Assembly: GCF_907165215.1 (NCBI RefSeq) | Contig: NZ_CAJRAY010000016.1 | Coordinates: 1-45,264 of the forward strand | Source: Thermobacillus xylanilyticus | Lineage (GTDB): Bacteria; Bacillota; Bacilli; Paenibacillales; Paenibacillaceae | Direction of reading: 5' to 3' | Length of the DNA: 45,264 nt | Part shown: piece by piece, positions 19,941 through 27,687 of the stretch | Layout of the letters: each line of letters opens with the position of its first letter | How positions within the stretch are numbered: position 1 is the stretch's first letter | Position numbers and translations under genes: made by a program | The notes under the pieces: generated by a model | What the model saw: the letters and a program-made list of their open reading frames with translations, nothing else | What the model was told of the DNA's origin: nothing | Databases searched by the model: none

Positions 19941-21212
19941 TTATTCGCTCAAGATTTGCTCGGCTTTCGCGTTGAACGCATCCAGCTCCGCCTGGATGTC
20001 GGCATTGGCGCGGACGATCCGCTCGAACGAATCCAGGTACGTTTGCGCGATTTTCTCCCATTGGACGATCATCGGCATATGCTCCGAATGGCGGAGCTGC
20101 TCCTGGATCGCCTGATATTTCGGATCTTCCTTGAGCAGCGGAGCGTCCCATGCCGCAATGTTGGCCGGCAGCGACTTGGTGAGCTCGTTCCACTTCATTT
20201 GCGTTTCCTTCTTGCTCATGTACTGGATGAACGCCAGCGCTTCTTCCGGATGTTTCGTGTATTCGAAGACCGCCAGGTTCGACCCGCCGAGGACGGACAG
20301 GTTGTTCTCCTTCGCCGGAAGCGGGGCGACCGCCCATTTGCCTTCCAGATCCGGCGCCTGCGACTGAATCGCGTTGATCATCCACGGACCGCTGATGAAC
20401 ATCGGCACGATGCCTTCGCCCGCAAACGCTTGAACCGTATCGAGGCCGAGGTCCAGCGGAGCGGAGCCGTCATCGAAGAAGCCTTTCAAATATTCGACGG
20501 CTTCCTTGAATTCCGGCTGGTTGAACAGCGGCTTGCCGTCTTCGCCGAGCAGGGCGGAACCGTTTTGCCGCGCGAACATGAAGGTCAGGGACTGCTCGTT
20601 CATGTCGATGCTCAGGCCGTATTTGTCTTTGCCGCGGTCGGCCAGCTTCTTCGCGGCGTCGCGGAGCTCATCCCACGTTTTCGGCGCTTCCGGATAGCCG
20701 GCTTCGGCGAGCAGATCCGAGCGGTAGTAGAGGAAGCGGGTCTCCGTGTACCACGGAATGCCGTAAATCTTGTCGCCGAACTTCGTCGTGCCTACGGCGC
20801 CTTCATAGAATTGATCCGGAGCGAATTCCGGGTATTGATCGATGTAAGGCGTCAAATCTTTGAGCGCGCCGGCGTTCGCAAACTCCGCCATCCAGGTGGT
20901 GCCCATCTGGACGACGTCCGGACCGCCCTTCGAAGCGACAGCCGTCAGCAGTTTGTCGTGGGCATTCGACCAGGGCAGCGCCTGAACGTCAACGACGATG
21001 TTCGGATGTTCCTTCATGAATTCTTCGGCGATGGTCGGAAGCGACTTCGCTTCATCGCCCATGGCCCAGACGCTGATCTTCACTTTCTCTCCGGAAGACC
21101 CGCCGTTTCCTGACGACTTGCCGTCGTTGCCGTCGTTGCCGCCGGACCCGCCGCAGCCGGCCAGAACCAAGATCAAAGCGAGCAGACCGGCAAAGAATGC
21201 ATTTTTTCTCAT
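19941..21212 (-). CDS. Sugar-binding lipoprotein of ABC importer (family 1)
   Basis: A 423-residue extracellular solute-binding protein. The lipoprotein signal ends at LVLAGC with Cys20 as lipidation site, followed by a Gly/Ser/Asn linker and a two-lobe MalE-like fold (ISVWAMGDEAKSLPTIAEEFMKEHP; PDVVQMGTTWMAEFANAGALKDL; GIPWYTETRFLYYR; WDELRDAAKKL). The ATG at 21212 follows GGGGAGG on the minus strand; the frame is open further upstream but without a signal peptide. Its divergent partner is a GH94 phosphorylase. If that enzyme is a 1,2-beta-oligoglucan phosphorylase, this protein would bind sophoro-oligosaccharides; that is inference from context. Confidence 0.9.
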   Translation of the reverse strand: MRKNAFFAGLLALILVLAGCGGSGGNDGNDGKSSGNGGSSGEKVKISVWAMGDEAKSLPTIAEEFMKEHPNIVVDVQALPWSNAHDKLLTAVASKGGPDVVQMGTTWMAEFANAGALKDLTPYIDQYPEFAPDQFYEGAVGTTKFGDKIYGIPWYTETRFLYYRSDLLAEAGYPEAPKTWDELRDAAKKLADRGKDKYGLSIDMNEQSLTFMFARQNGSALLGEDGKPLFNQPEFKEAVEYLKGFFDDGSAPLDLGLDTVQAFAGEGIVPMFISGPWMINAIQSQAPDLEGKWAVAPLPAKENNLSVLGGSNLAVFEYTKHPEEALAFIQYMSKKETQMKWNELTKSLPANIAAWDAPLLKEDPKYQAIQEQLRHSEHMPMIVQWEKIAQTYLDSFERIVRANADIQAELDAFNAKAEQILSE

Positions 21213-21338
21213 GTTCCATATCCTCCCCAATTCCGAAAGGTGTAACTCGCGTAAAGTCGGAAACTTTTTCGTCCCCAAGGTTGTCGTGTCTCCGGCTCCC
21301 CCCTTTAGAATGTTCAAACCCGAAATGAAACGAATCCG

Positions 21339-21352
21339 TCGAAACGTTTCGA
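21339..21352. promoter_or_regulatory. LacI-type operator O1
   Basis: TCGAAACGTTTCGA is a perfect 14-bp palindrome with a central CG, the usual form of LacI-family sites. Its GAAACGTTTC core (21341-21350) starts seven bases after the -10 box of the minus-strand promoter, covering the transcription start of the binding-protein operon. Confidence 0.8.
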
Positions 21353-21357
21353 GACAC

Positions 21358-21386
21358 ATTATAGCGCACAGTGAAATCGCATTCAA
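21358..21386 (-). promoter_or_regulatory. Sigma-A promoter of the minus-strand sugar ABC operon
   Basis: On the minus strand TTGAAT (plus 21386-21381), a 17-base spacer and TATAAT (plus 21363-21358). Operator O1 lies just downstream. The untranslated leader to the lipoprotein start is about 140 bases and shows no clear structure. Confidence 0.78.
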
Positions 21387-21412
21387 TACTTTATTTTTTT
21401 AAAAAGTTCAAG

Positions 21413-21418
21413 TATAAT
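21413..21418 (+). promoter_or_regulatory. -10 element of the GH94 phosphorylase gene
   Basis: A perfect TATAAT, with only a weak -35 (TTTATT, 21390-21395). Operator O2 begins eight bases after its last base, the same geometry as on the opposite strand. A second TATAAT at 21468-21473 is an alternative start. Confidence 0.55.
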
Positions 21419-21425
21419 GGCCGGT

Positions 21426-21435
21426 GAAACGTTTC
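21426..21435. promoter_or_regulatory. LacI-type operator O2
   Basis: GAAACGTTTC, the same 10-bp palindrome as O1, 85 bases from it. It sits at the expected transcription start of the GH94 gene. Confidence 0.78.
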
Positions 21436-21496
21436 GAAAAAAATTAAGAAAAATCCTGACGTTACCTTATAATGGGTGAAAAAACGACGGAAATAC

Positions 21497-21506
21497 GAAA
21501 CGTTTC
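21497..21506. promoter_or_regulatory. LacI-type operator O3
   Basis: A third perfect GAAACGTTTC, 71 bases from O2 and 24 bases downstream of the second TATAAT. It is placed as a downstream block or a DNA-looping partner. Confidence 0.75.
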
Positions 21507-21566
21507 ACCTATTTGGTCGAATTACATCGCCAGACTTCACAATCATGCGCAAGGAGAGACGCACTC

Positions 21567-24500
21567 ATGAAGCTAGCACACGCCAAACATTCGGTGCACG
21601 CCGGCGATGTCCGCTTCACGTTCTGGAACGGCGGAGATCTTCACGAGATCTCCTGTCGGGACATCATGATCAACCAATTGTTGTCTTCGCCGGTGGACGG
21701 GTCGCTGAACAATCTGTATCTTCGCCTTCATCGTCCCGAAGGCATCGCGTATCAGCCGCTCATCGGCGTCCGGTCGGACAGCCGGGTCAGCGTGAGCGGG
21801 CGGGGCATCGCTTTCGACGGGATGGCGTTCGGCAAGGTCGCTTACCGGGTCGTCTTCGCCGCGGATGAAGCGGGCGTCTGGTTCTGGGATATTCGGGTGC
21901 AAGGCCGGGGCGAAGAGATCGATGTCATTTACGGGCAGGATCTCGGGCTGGCGGCGAAGGGCGCCGTCCGCAGCAACGAGGCTTACATGTCCCAATACAT
22001 CGATCATCAGGTGTTCCGGGACGAGCGGAGGGGATACATCGTCTGCTCCCGGCAAAATCAGCCCCAGGGCGGAAAGCTTCCGTATGTGCAGCAGGGAAGC
22101 CTTACGGGCTGCCGCGGATATTCGACGGACGGCTTCCAATTTTTCGGCCTGACCTACAAGGCGACGAATGAACCGGAAGCGCTGGGGCGCGACAGTCTGG
22201 CGAATGAAATTTATCAGTATGAATTTGCGTACACGGCGCTGCAGTCGGAGCGGGTGAAACTGGACGGCGAAGCGCGCATCGTGTTCTACGGCCTGTTCCG
22301 GGAAGATCATCCGGAGCGGGTCGCGGCGCCGGAATACGGCGATTTGGTGGAAGCGGCGTGGCGGCGGTATGAAGCCAGAGAAGAAATGTACGCGCCGGCT
22401 GTGCAGGTTCCGCCGCTGTTTCCGTTCGGTGATCCGCTGCAGCCGCTGCCGATGACGGAGGAAGAGATCGCCGCCTTGTTCCCGCGGCGCTTGCAGGAGG
22501 AGCGGGAGAACGGGCAGCTGCTCTCGTTCTTCACGGACCAATATGAACATGTCGTGCTGAGGGAGAAGGAACTGAAGGTTGAGCGGCCCCACGGCATCAT
22601 TCTGATGAGCGGCGGCAATGACCGGGTCACGGAGCAGGTGCTGTCGACGACGTCGTACATGTACGGCGTGTTCAATTCGCAGATGACGGTCGGCAACACG
22701 ACGTTCCACAAGTTTCTCTCGAATACGCGCAACGCGCTGAATGTGCCGAAGGTCTCGGGGCAGCGGATCTTCGTGGAGATGGACGGCGTCTGGCGCATGC
22801 TCACGCTGCCGTCGATGTTCGAGATGGGCTTCAATTACGCCCGCTGGACGTACAAGCTCGGGACGGACACGATCGTCGTGGAGAATTTCACGGCGGCCGA
22901 CGCGCCGGAAGCGGTGCTGCGGGTAGAGTCGCGGCAAGGAAAGAAATACCGCTTCCTGGTGACGCATCAGGTCGTCATGAACGATCACGAATACGACCTT
23001 CCGTTCCGGATGGAGCGGGACGGCAGCCGTCTGACCTTCCGTGCCGACCCGCAGGCGCTGAGCTCGAAGTATTATCCGGATCTGGCCTTCCGGCTGCGCC
23101 TGGACGGAGCGGAGATGGACGTGTCCGACGCCGCGGCGGACAGCGCGTCGCTGATCGCGCTGACCATCGGGGAATCCGACGGCTGGACGCTGACGATGCA
23201 AGGGCTGCTGCACGGCGGCCGGCTGCCGGAGACGCAGCGCAGCCTGGAACGGGAGGCGGAGCGGTATCGGGCGTTCCTGTCGTCCGTCATGCGCGGGTTC
23301 CGCCTCGCGCTGCGAGGCGAAGAAACGTCGGAGCTGCAGAAGATGAATGCGGTCGCCTGGTGGTACACGCACAACATGCTGGTCCACTTCTCGGTGCCGC
23401 ACGGGCTTGAGCAGTACGGCGGCGCTGCCTGGGGAACCCGGGACGTGTGCCAGGGGCCGGCGGAATATTTCACCGTCACGCAGCATTTCGGCGTGGTGCG
23501 GGACATTTTGAAAATCGTCTTCTCCCATCAGTACGAAGACGGCAACTGGCCGCAATGGTTCATGTTCGACCGGTATGCGCCGATCCAGCAGGAAGAAAGC
23601 CACGGCGACATCATCGTCTGGCCGCTGAAGGTGCTCGGCGACTACCTGCTCGCGACGGGCGACGCGTCGATTCTGGACGAACGGGTTCCGTACACGGTGC
23701 GGGGAACGTTCGCGTTCACCGAAGGGAACGTTTCGATCCGGGACCATGTCCGCAAAGCGGTCGACCACCTGCACCGCCATTTCCTGCACGGGACGCGCCT
23801 GTCCTCTTACGGCGACGGCGACTGGGACGACACGCTGCAGCCGGCGAACCAGCAGCTCAAACGGTACATGGTCAGCAGCTGGACGGTGGCGCTCACCTAC
23901 CAAGCGATCCGCCAATTGTCCGAGGGGCTGCCGGAAGACGAGCGGGAATGGGCGGAGGAGCTCGCCGCCCTGGCGGACGGCATCCGCGAAGATTTCCATC
24001 GCGTGATCATGCGGACGGACGTCGTGCCCGGCTTCATCTACATGGAGCGGCCGGATGAAGCGGAGCTGATGCTGCATCCGACAGACCGGAAAACCGGCAT
24101 CCGGTACCGCCTGCTGCCGATGCAGCAAAGCATCATTTCGGAGCTCTTCACCCGCGAGCAGGCGGAGTCCCATTACGGGATCATCAAAGAAAAGCTGTAC
24201 CACCCGGACGGCGTGCGGCTGATGGACCGCCCGGCGAATTATGAGGGCGGCAACAGCAAACATTTCAAAAGAGCCGAGCAGGCGGCGAACTTCGGCCGGG
24301 AAATCGGGCTGCAGTATGTGCATGCGCACATCCGGTTCGTCGAGGCCATGGCGAAGCTGGGGTATGCGGAGGAAGCGTGGAGCGGCCTGCTGAAGATCAA
24401 TCCGGTCGGCCTGCAAAGCGCCGTGCCGAATGCGGAACTTCGGCAAAGCAACGTGTACTTCAGCAGCTCCGACGGAAAGTTCAACACCCGCTACGAAGCC

Positions 24501-24881
24501 GAGCGGCGGTTCGAGGAGCTGCGCACCGGCCGGGCGGCGGTGAAGGGCGGATGGCGGATCTACTCCAGCGGCCCCGGCATCTATCTCAATCAGCTGATTG
24601 CGAACTGCCTGGGCATCCGGCAGGTGATGGGCGATCTGGTGATCGATCCGGTGCTGCCCGGCCATCTGGACGGACTTGAGTTTGATTTCGTCTGGATGGA
24701 GACGCCGGTCCGGTTCGTCTACCATCTGAATTCGGGCAGCCGCCGGGTGGTCGTCAACGGCCGCGAAGTGCCCGCGCTGCCGATCGCCGGGATGTACCGT
24801 GAAGGCGGCCTTCGCATCGCCAAGGAGGAATTTGCCAAAGCCCGATCGAATGAAAGGAACAGGGTCGAGATTTTCATCTGA
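21567..24881 (+). CDS. GH94-family glycoside phosphorylase, probably 1,2-beta-oligoglucan phosphorylase
   Basis: A 1104-residue cytoplasmic enzyme without signal peptide. The first about 580 residues are beta-sandwich-like. The rest is an alpha/alpha barrel with GH94 features: AAWGTRDVCQGPAEYF, HQYEDGNWPQWFMFDRY, and the general-acid Asp in GDGDWDDTLQP (D752). The phosphate-side segment is ANYEGGNSKHFKRAEQAANFGREIGLQY, and the C-terminal IDPVLPGHLDG block is typical. Such enzymes cleave a beta-glucosidic bond with phosphate to give glucose 1-phosphate. The length above 1100 residues and the context (sugar ABC importer plus LacI) resemble the 1,2-beta-oligoglucan phosphorylase locus of Listeria; cellobiose-type enzymes are nearer 800. 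ATG 21567 follows AAGGAG. Family sure, substrate tentative. Confidence 0.82.
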   Translation: MKLAHAKHSVHAGDVRFTFWNGGDLHEISCRDIMINQLLSSPVDGSLNNLYLRLHRPEGIAYQPLIGVRSDSRVSVSGRGIAFDGMAFGKVAYRVVFAADEAGVWFWDIRVQGRGEEIDVIYGQDLGLAAKGAVRSNEAYMSQYIDHQVFRDERRGYIVCSRQNQPQGGKLPYVQQGSLTGCRGYSTDGFQFFGLTYKATNEPEALGRDSLANEIYQYEFAYTALQSERVKLDGEARIVFYGLFREDHPERVAAPEYGDLVEAAWRRYEAREEMYAPAVQVPPLFPFGDPLQPLPMTEEEIAALFPRRLQEERENGQLLSFFTDQYEHVVLREKELKVERPHGIILMSGGNDRVTEQVLSTTSYMYGVFNSQMTVGNTTFHKFLSNTRNALNVPKVSGQRIFVEMDGVWRMLTLPSMFEMGFNYARWTYKLGTDTIVVENFTAADAPEAVLRVESRQGKKYRFLVTHQVVMNDHEYDLPFRMERDGSRLTFRADPQALSSKYYPDLAFRLRLDGAEMDVSDAAADSASLIALTIGESDGWTLTMQGLLHGGRLPETQRSLEREAERYRAFLSSVMRGFRLALRGEETSELQKMNAVAWWYTHNMLVHFSVPHGLEQYGGAAWGTRDVCQGPAEYFTVTQHFGVVRDILKIVFSHQYEDGNWPQWFMFDRYAPIQQEESHGDIIVWPLKVLGDYLLATGDASILDERVPYTVRGTFAFTEGNVSIRDHVRKAVDHLHRHFLHGTRLSSYGDGDWDDTLQPANQQLKRYMVSSWTVALTYQAIRQLSEGLPEDEREWAEELAALADGIREDFHRVIMRTDVVPGFIYMERPDEAELMLHPTDRKTGIRYRLLPMQQSIISELFTREQAESHYGIIKEKLYHPDGVRLMDRPANYEGGNSKHFKRAEQAANFGREIGLQYVHAHIRFVEAMAKLGYAEEAWSGLLKINPVGLQSAVPNAELRQSNVYFSSSDGKFNTRYEAERRFEELRTGRAAVKGGWRIYSSGPGIYLNQLIANCLGIRQVMGDLVIDPVLPGHLDGLEFDFVWMETPVRFVYHLNSGSRRVVVNGREVPALPIAGMYREGGLRIAKEEFAKARSNERNRVEIFI

Positions 24882-24916
24882 TTCACGGAGGCGGATGAAC
24901 AAGGAGTGCAAAAGCC

Positions 24917-25888
24917 TTGGTGAGCATAAAAGACATAGCCAAAAAAGCGGGAGTCTCCATCTCCACCGTATCCTACGCGCTCAACGGCAGCCCGAAGGTG
25001 ACGGAGGAGACCCGGCAGAAAATTCTGGCGGTCGCCGAAGAGCTGAAATATGTGCCCAATGCGGCCGCCAGGACGCTCAAAACGCGGGAGACGAAGGTGA
25101 TCGGGCTCTATCTGACCGATTTCGGCGGCGCCTTCTACGGCGATTTGCTGCAAGGCGTGAAAGAGGTTCTCAACCAGAAGGGGTACGACCTGATCGTCTG
25201 CAGCGGCAAGCGGTCCCACCGGTTTCTGCCGGAGCGGACAATCGACGGCGCAATCGTGCTCGACGCGACGTTCTCGGACAAAGAGCTGCTGAAATATGCG
25301 GAAATGGGAAAAAAGATCGTCGTACTGGACCGGGAACTCGATCACCCGAACATCAATCACGTCTTTCTGGACAACAAGGCGGGGGCGACGCTGGCGATGG
25401 AGTATCTGTGGGAGAACGGCCATCGCCGGATCTATGTCGTCACCGGACCGAAGGCGTCTTACGACTCGAATCAGCGGCTGAAGGCCGTCCGGCAGTTCGC
25501 CGAGCGGCATGAGCTGGACGTGAAGGAAGTCGAAGGGCGGTTCACGAAGGAGTCCGGCGAGCTGGCGGCGGAACGGATTTTTCAAGAGTATGAGGAACCG
25601 ACGGCGGTGTTTTGCCTCAATGACGAGATGGCCGTAGGGTTGTATATGTATTTTCGCAAAACGGATCTGGTGATCGGCCGCCACATCCACATCATCGGAT
25701 TTGACAACATCGAGCTGGCGGAATACATCAGCCCGCGGCTTGCGACCATCGATTATTCGAAGCGGAAATGGGGCGCCCTGGCGTCCGAACAGCTGCTGAA
25801 AATGCTGAGCGGCAAAAGCGTGGAGCATGAAAGGATATACGTCAAACTGATTCCGGGAGAATCCGTGGGCAGTCTTTCGAATCGATGA
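24917..25888 (+). CDS. LacI-family transcriptional regulator of the GH94 locus
   Basis: A 323-residue repressor. The N-terminal helix-turn-helix and hinge (SIKDIAKKAGVSISTVSYALNG; PNAAARTLKTRE) bind DNA. The rest is a periplasmic-binding-protein-like effector domain ending in IIGFDNIELAEYISPRLATIDY. It probably binds the three GAAACGTTTC sites upstream of the GH94 gene and is released by an oligosaccharide. TTG 24917 follows AAGGAG by ten bases; GTG 24920 is the alternative. It is 35 bases downstream of the phosphorylase and most likely cotranscribed, giving autoregulation. Confidence 0.9.
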   Translation: MVSIKDIAKKAGVSISTVSYALNGSPKVTEETRQKILAVAEELKYVPNAAARTLKTRETKVIGLYLTDFGGAFYGDLLQGVKEVLNQKGYDLIVCSGKRSHRFLPERTIDGAIVLDATFSDKELLKYAEMGKKIVVLDRELDHPNINHVFLDNKAGATLAMEYLWENGHRRIYVVTGPKASYDSNQRLKAVRQFAERHELDVKEVEGRFTKESGELAAERIFQEYEEPTAVFCLNDEMAVGLYMYFRKTDLVIGRHIHIIGFDNIELAEYISPRLATIDYSKRKWGALASEQLLKMLSGKSVEHERIYVKLIPGESVGSLSNR

Positions 25889-25911
25889 AGATTCGGAGGC
25901 TGCCATTTTTT
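25868..25911 (+). terminator. Terminator at the end of the GH94-lacI operon
   Basis: GGCAG (25868-25872) pairs with CTGCC (25900-25904) around a further GAATC/GATTC stem, then six T. The left arm lies inside the last codons of the regulator gene. Confidence 0.75.
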
Positions 25912-25954
25912 GCGTGAAGAGAGGGCGTGCCCGGCATCACATTAACGCAAACAA

Positions 25955-26030
25955 CATAACGTTATCATAACAAAATTTTGAATGATATTGATTTTCGATT
26001 TGCTTAAGACAAGCAATTTGTTATGATAAT
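25955..26030 (+). promoter_or_regulatory. Control region upstream of the second lacI gene
   Basis: This AT-rich stretch holds a palindrome ATAACGTTAT (25956-25965) with a central CG, two direct CATAAC copies 11 bases apart (25955, 25966), and a perfect 13-base inverted repeat (TTATCATAACAAA at 25962-25974, TTTGTTATGATAA at 26017-26029). A possible promoter is TTGCTT (26000-26005), 16 bases, TATGAT (26022-26027); the right repeat arm covers its -10 box. The rest of the gap to the gene (26031-26181) is ordinary GC-rich DNA in which I see nothing further. Confidence 0.5.
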
Positions 26031-26181
26031 GATGTAAGCGCATGCATGGAGGAAACGGCTGACGACGGGAGAGGCGGTTTTCACGAAACGGAGACCGCGG
26101 CGTCGCGCGGGTGTCCGGCAAGGGCTAACCGGGTGCGGGCGCTGCGCGGATGCGGGATATAGGGAACATTGAGACGAAAAT

Positions 26182-26190
26182 TGGTATAAT
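26182..26190 (+). promoter_or_regulatory. Extended -10 promoter of the second lacI gene
   Basis: TGGTATAAT is an extended -10 element 54 bases before the start codon. No good -35 box is visible, which is common for extended -10 promoters. Confidence 0.55.
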
Positions 26191-26244
26191 GATAGGAGCA
26201 ATCCAGATTTTCGACACGAAAACTCGGGGAATGGATGAGGGAAG

Positions 26245-27285
26245 ATGAAACGGAGAGTGACGATCCAGGAGATTGCCGATCTCGCCGGTGTTTCGAAATT
26301 TGCGGTATCACGGGCGCTTACGGGCAAAAGCGGCGTCAGTGCGGCGACCCGGGAGATGATTTTGAAGGCGGCGGGAGAGCTCGGTTACTTCAAGCACAAT
26401 GAACCCAAGCGCTTCTCCGGGGAATTGCACGATGAAGTCGACCGCAAATGGACGGGGACGATTGTCATTCTGTTTCCGAACATCCGGTACCAGAACAAGG
26501 AGTCGGTCTACTGGGGGCCGGTGTTCGAAGGCATTTCGTCCCGGCTCAACCAGAAGGGCATCGACATCCTGACGCTTACCGAACCGTCGCGGGACAACAT
26601 TTTCTCGCTGGTCAAGCCGGAAGCGATCCGGGGCATCATTACGATCGGCACGATCTCGACGCCGATTCTGCTGGAAATCAGCCGTCTGAATATTCCGGTC
26701 GTCATGGTCGATCACGCCGATCCGGCGTTCCACTGCGACACCGTTTTCACGGACAACTACAACAGCATGAAGGATCTGACGACCAAGCTGATCGGCAAAG
26801 GGTACCGGCGCTTCCAGTTCGTCGGCACGATCAACGATGCGCAGAGCTACTTCGAGCGCTGGCTGGCGTTCCGGGCGACGCTGGAAAGCTACGGCATCGA
26901 ACACAAGCAGGATCCCGCGCTGATCGGTCCCGATGCAAGCGAGAGGCTGTACAAGCTGATTCCCGAGCTGCCGCTTGACGAACTGCCGGAAGTATTCGTC
27001 TGCATCAACGACACGATCGCCGAGTTCATGATCGATGAACTGCGCAAGCGCGGCTTCGACGTGCCGCGCGACTGCGCGGTAACGGGCTTCGACAACACGA
27101 ACACGACCCATCCGATTTACGCAACGGTGAACGTCAACAAGGAACTGCTCGGCATGCGCGCCGTCGACCAGATGCTGTGGCGCATTCTGAACCGGGATTC
27201 GGCCGTCGAGCGGAAGCTGCTGTACGGCGATGTCATCATCCGCGAATCCCATGCCTATACCGGAAGCCAATCGTCGGATTCTTGA
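26245..27285 (+). CDS. LacI-family transcriptional regulator of the large glycan locus
   Basis: A 346-residue regulator with an N-terminal helix-turn-helix (TIQEIADLAGVSKFAVSRALTG) and a sugar-binding effector domain (VFEGISSRLNQKGIDILTL; VFVCINDTIAEFMIDELRKRG; VTGFDNTNTTHPIYATVNVN). The recognition helix (KFAVSRAL) differs from the first regulator (ISTVSYAL), so a different operator is expected. ATG 26245 follows GAGGGAAG. It is transcribed in the same direction as the large transport and enzyme cluster, from its own promoter, and is the obvious local candidate to control it. Confidence 0.9.
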   Translation: MKRRVTIQEIADLAGVSKFAVSRALTGKSGVSAATREMILKAAGELGYFKHNEPKRFSGELHDEVDRKWTGTIVILFPNIRYQNKESVYWGPVFEGISSRLNQKGIDILTLTEPSRDNIFSLVKPEAIRGIITIGTISTPILLEISRLNIPVVMVDHADPAFHCDTVFTDNYNSMKDLTTKLIGKGYRRFQFVGTINDAQSYFERWLAFRATLESYGIEHKQDPALIGPDASERLYKLIPELPLDELPEVFVCINDTIAEFMIDELRKRGFDVPRDCAVTGFDNTNTTHPIYATVNVNKELLGMRAVDQMLWRILNRDSAVERKLLYGDVIIRESHAYTGSQSSDS

Positions 27286-27348
27286 CGGGGCGGAAGGCCG
27301 TTCCGGCGGGACGGCATGAGGTGTTCATATTGTTTTGACAGTTGCAAT

Positions 27349-27403
27349 CAGGCGGTTTTTCCGAAACGGCCATGCGGCAGCGTGGCATCGGAGAGACCGC
27401 CTG
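27349..27403 (+). other. Long RNA hairpin in the 3' region of the second lacI
   Basis: CAGGCGGTTTTTCCGA (27349-27364) pairs along all 16 positions with TCGGAGAGACCGCCTG (27388-27403). Inside is a 6-bp stem (27370-27375 with 27380-27385) and a GGCA loop. Three of the pairs are G-U wobbles that pair only in plus-strand RNA. No T run follows, so it is not a classical terminator; a smaller GC-rich hairpin (27297-27315) lies before it. Confidence 0.6.
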
Positions 27404-27426
27404 AAGTTGTTTGAATAACAAACAAG

Positions 27427-27466
27427 CATACAGAACATAACAAAACATAACAAAAACATAAAAATA
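27427..27466 (+). promoter_or_regulatory. Tandem CATAAC repeats upstream of the glycan operon promoter
   Basis: CATACA (27427), CATAAC (27436), CATAAC (27446) and CATAAA (27457), separated by A-tracts, repeat every 9-11 bases, one helical turn. They end 25 bases before the -35 box. This is the position of an activator array or of phased A-tract (bent, UP-like) DNA. Confidence 0.5.
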
Positions 27467-27490
27467 GTAGCGCAACAAACCAAATAAATG

Positions 27491-27519
27491 TTGACTGAAT
27501 ATACCTGAAATGGTATGAT
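27491..27519 (+). promoter_or_regulatory. Sigma-A promoter of the large glycan operon
   Basis: TTGACT (27491-27496), a 17-base spacer and TATGAT (27514-27519). Palindromes with a central CG follow: AATCGATT at 27528-27535, at the expected start, and AAACGTTT at 27588-27595. Either may be an operator for the upstream LacI regulator. GGTTGC and GCAACC (27544-27566) form another inverted repeat. Confidence 0.7.
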
Positions 27520-27687
27520 TGTTTTGCAATCGATTTGGATGCGGGTTGCGGTGGTGATGTGCAACCGTATTTTAAATGTTTTGTTGCAAACGTTTCCCAG
27601 GGGGGTTGGACGGTGACGGTCGGAGGCTCAAGTTCCGTAAAATCGGCACTTGCAGAGCAACACGATCTTGAATTGGGAGGTTTGGCG

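Noticed and set aside
21339..21506. CcpA catabolite-repression (cre) sites at GAAACGTTTC
   Set aside because: The cre consensus needs extra positions between AA and CG. These are shorter palindromes that better fit a local LacI regulator.
27427..27466. CRISPR-like or microsatellite reading of the CATAAC repeats
   Set aside because: Units are only about ten bases with no spacers, and the position upstream of a good promoter favours a regulatory role.
27535..27687. An upstream in-frame extension of the binding lipoprotein gene
   Set aside because: The ATG at 27688 has GGGAGG at ideal distance and starts a lipoprotein signal peptide; the extension would bury it.
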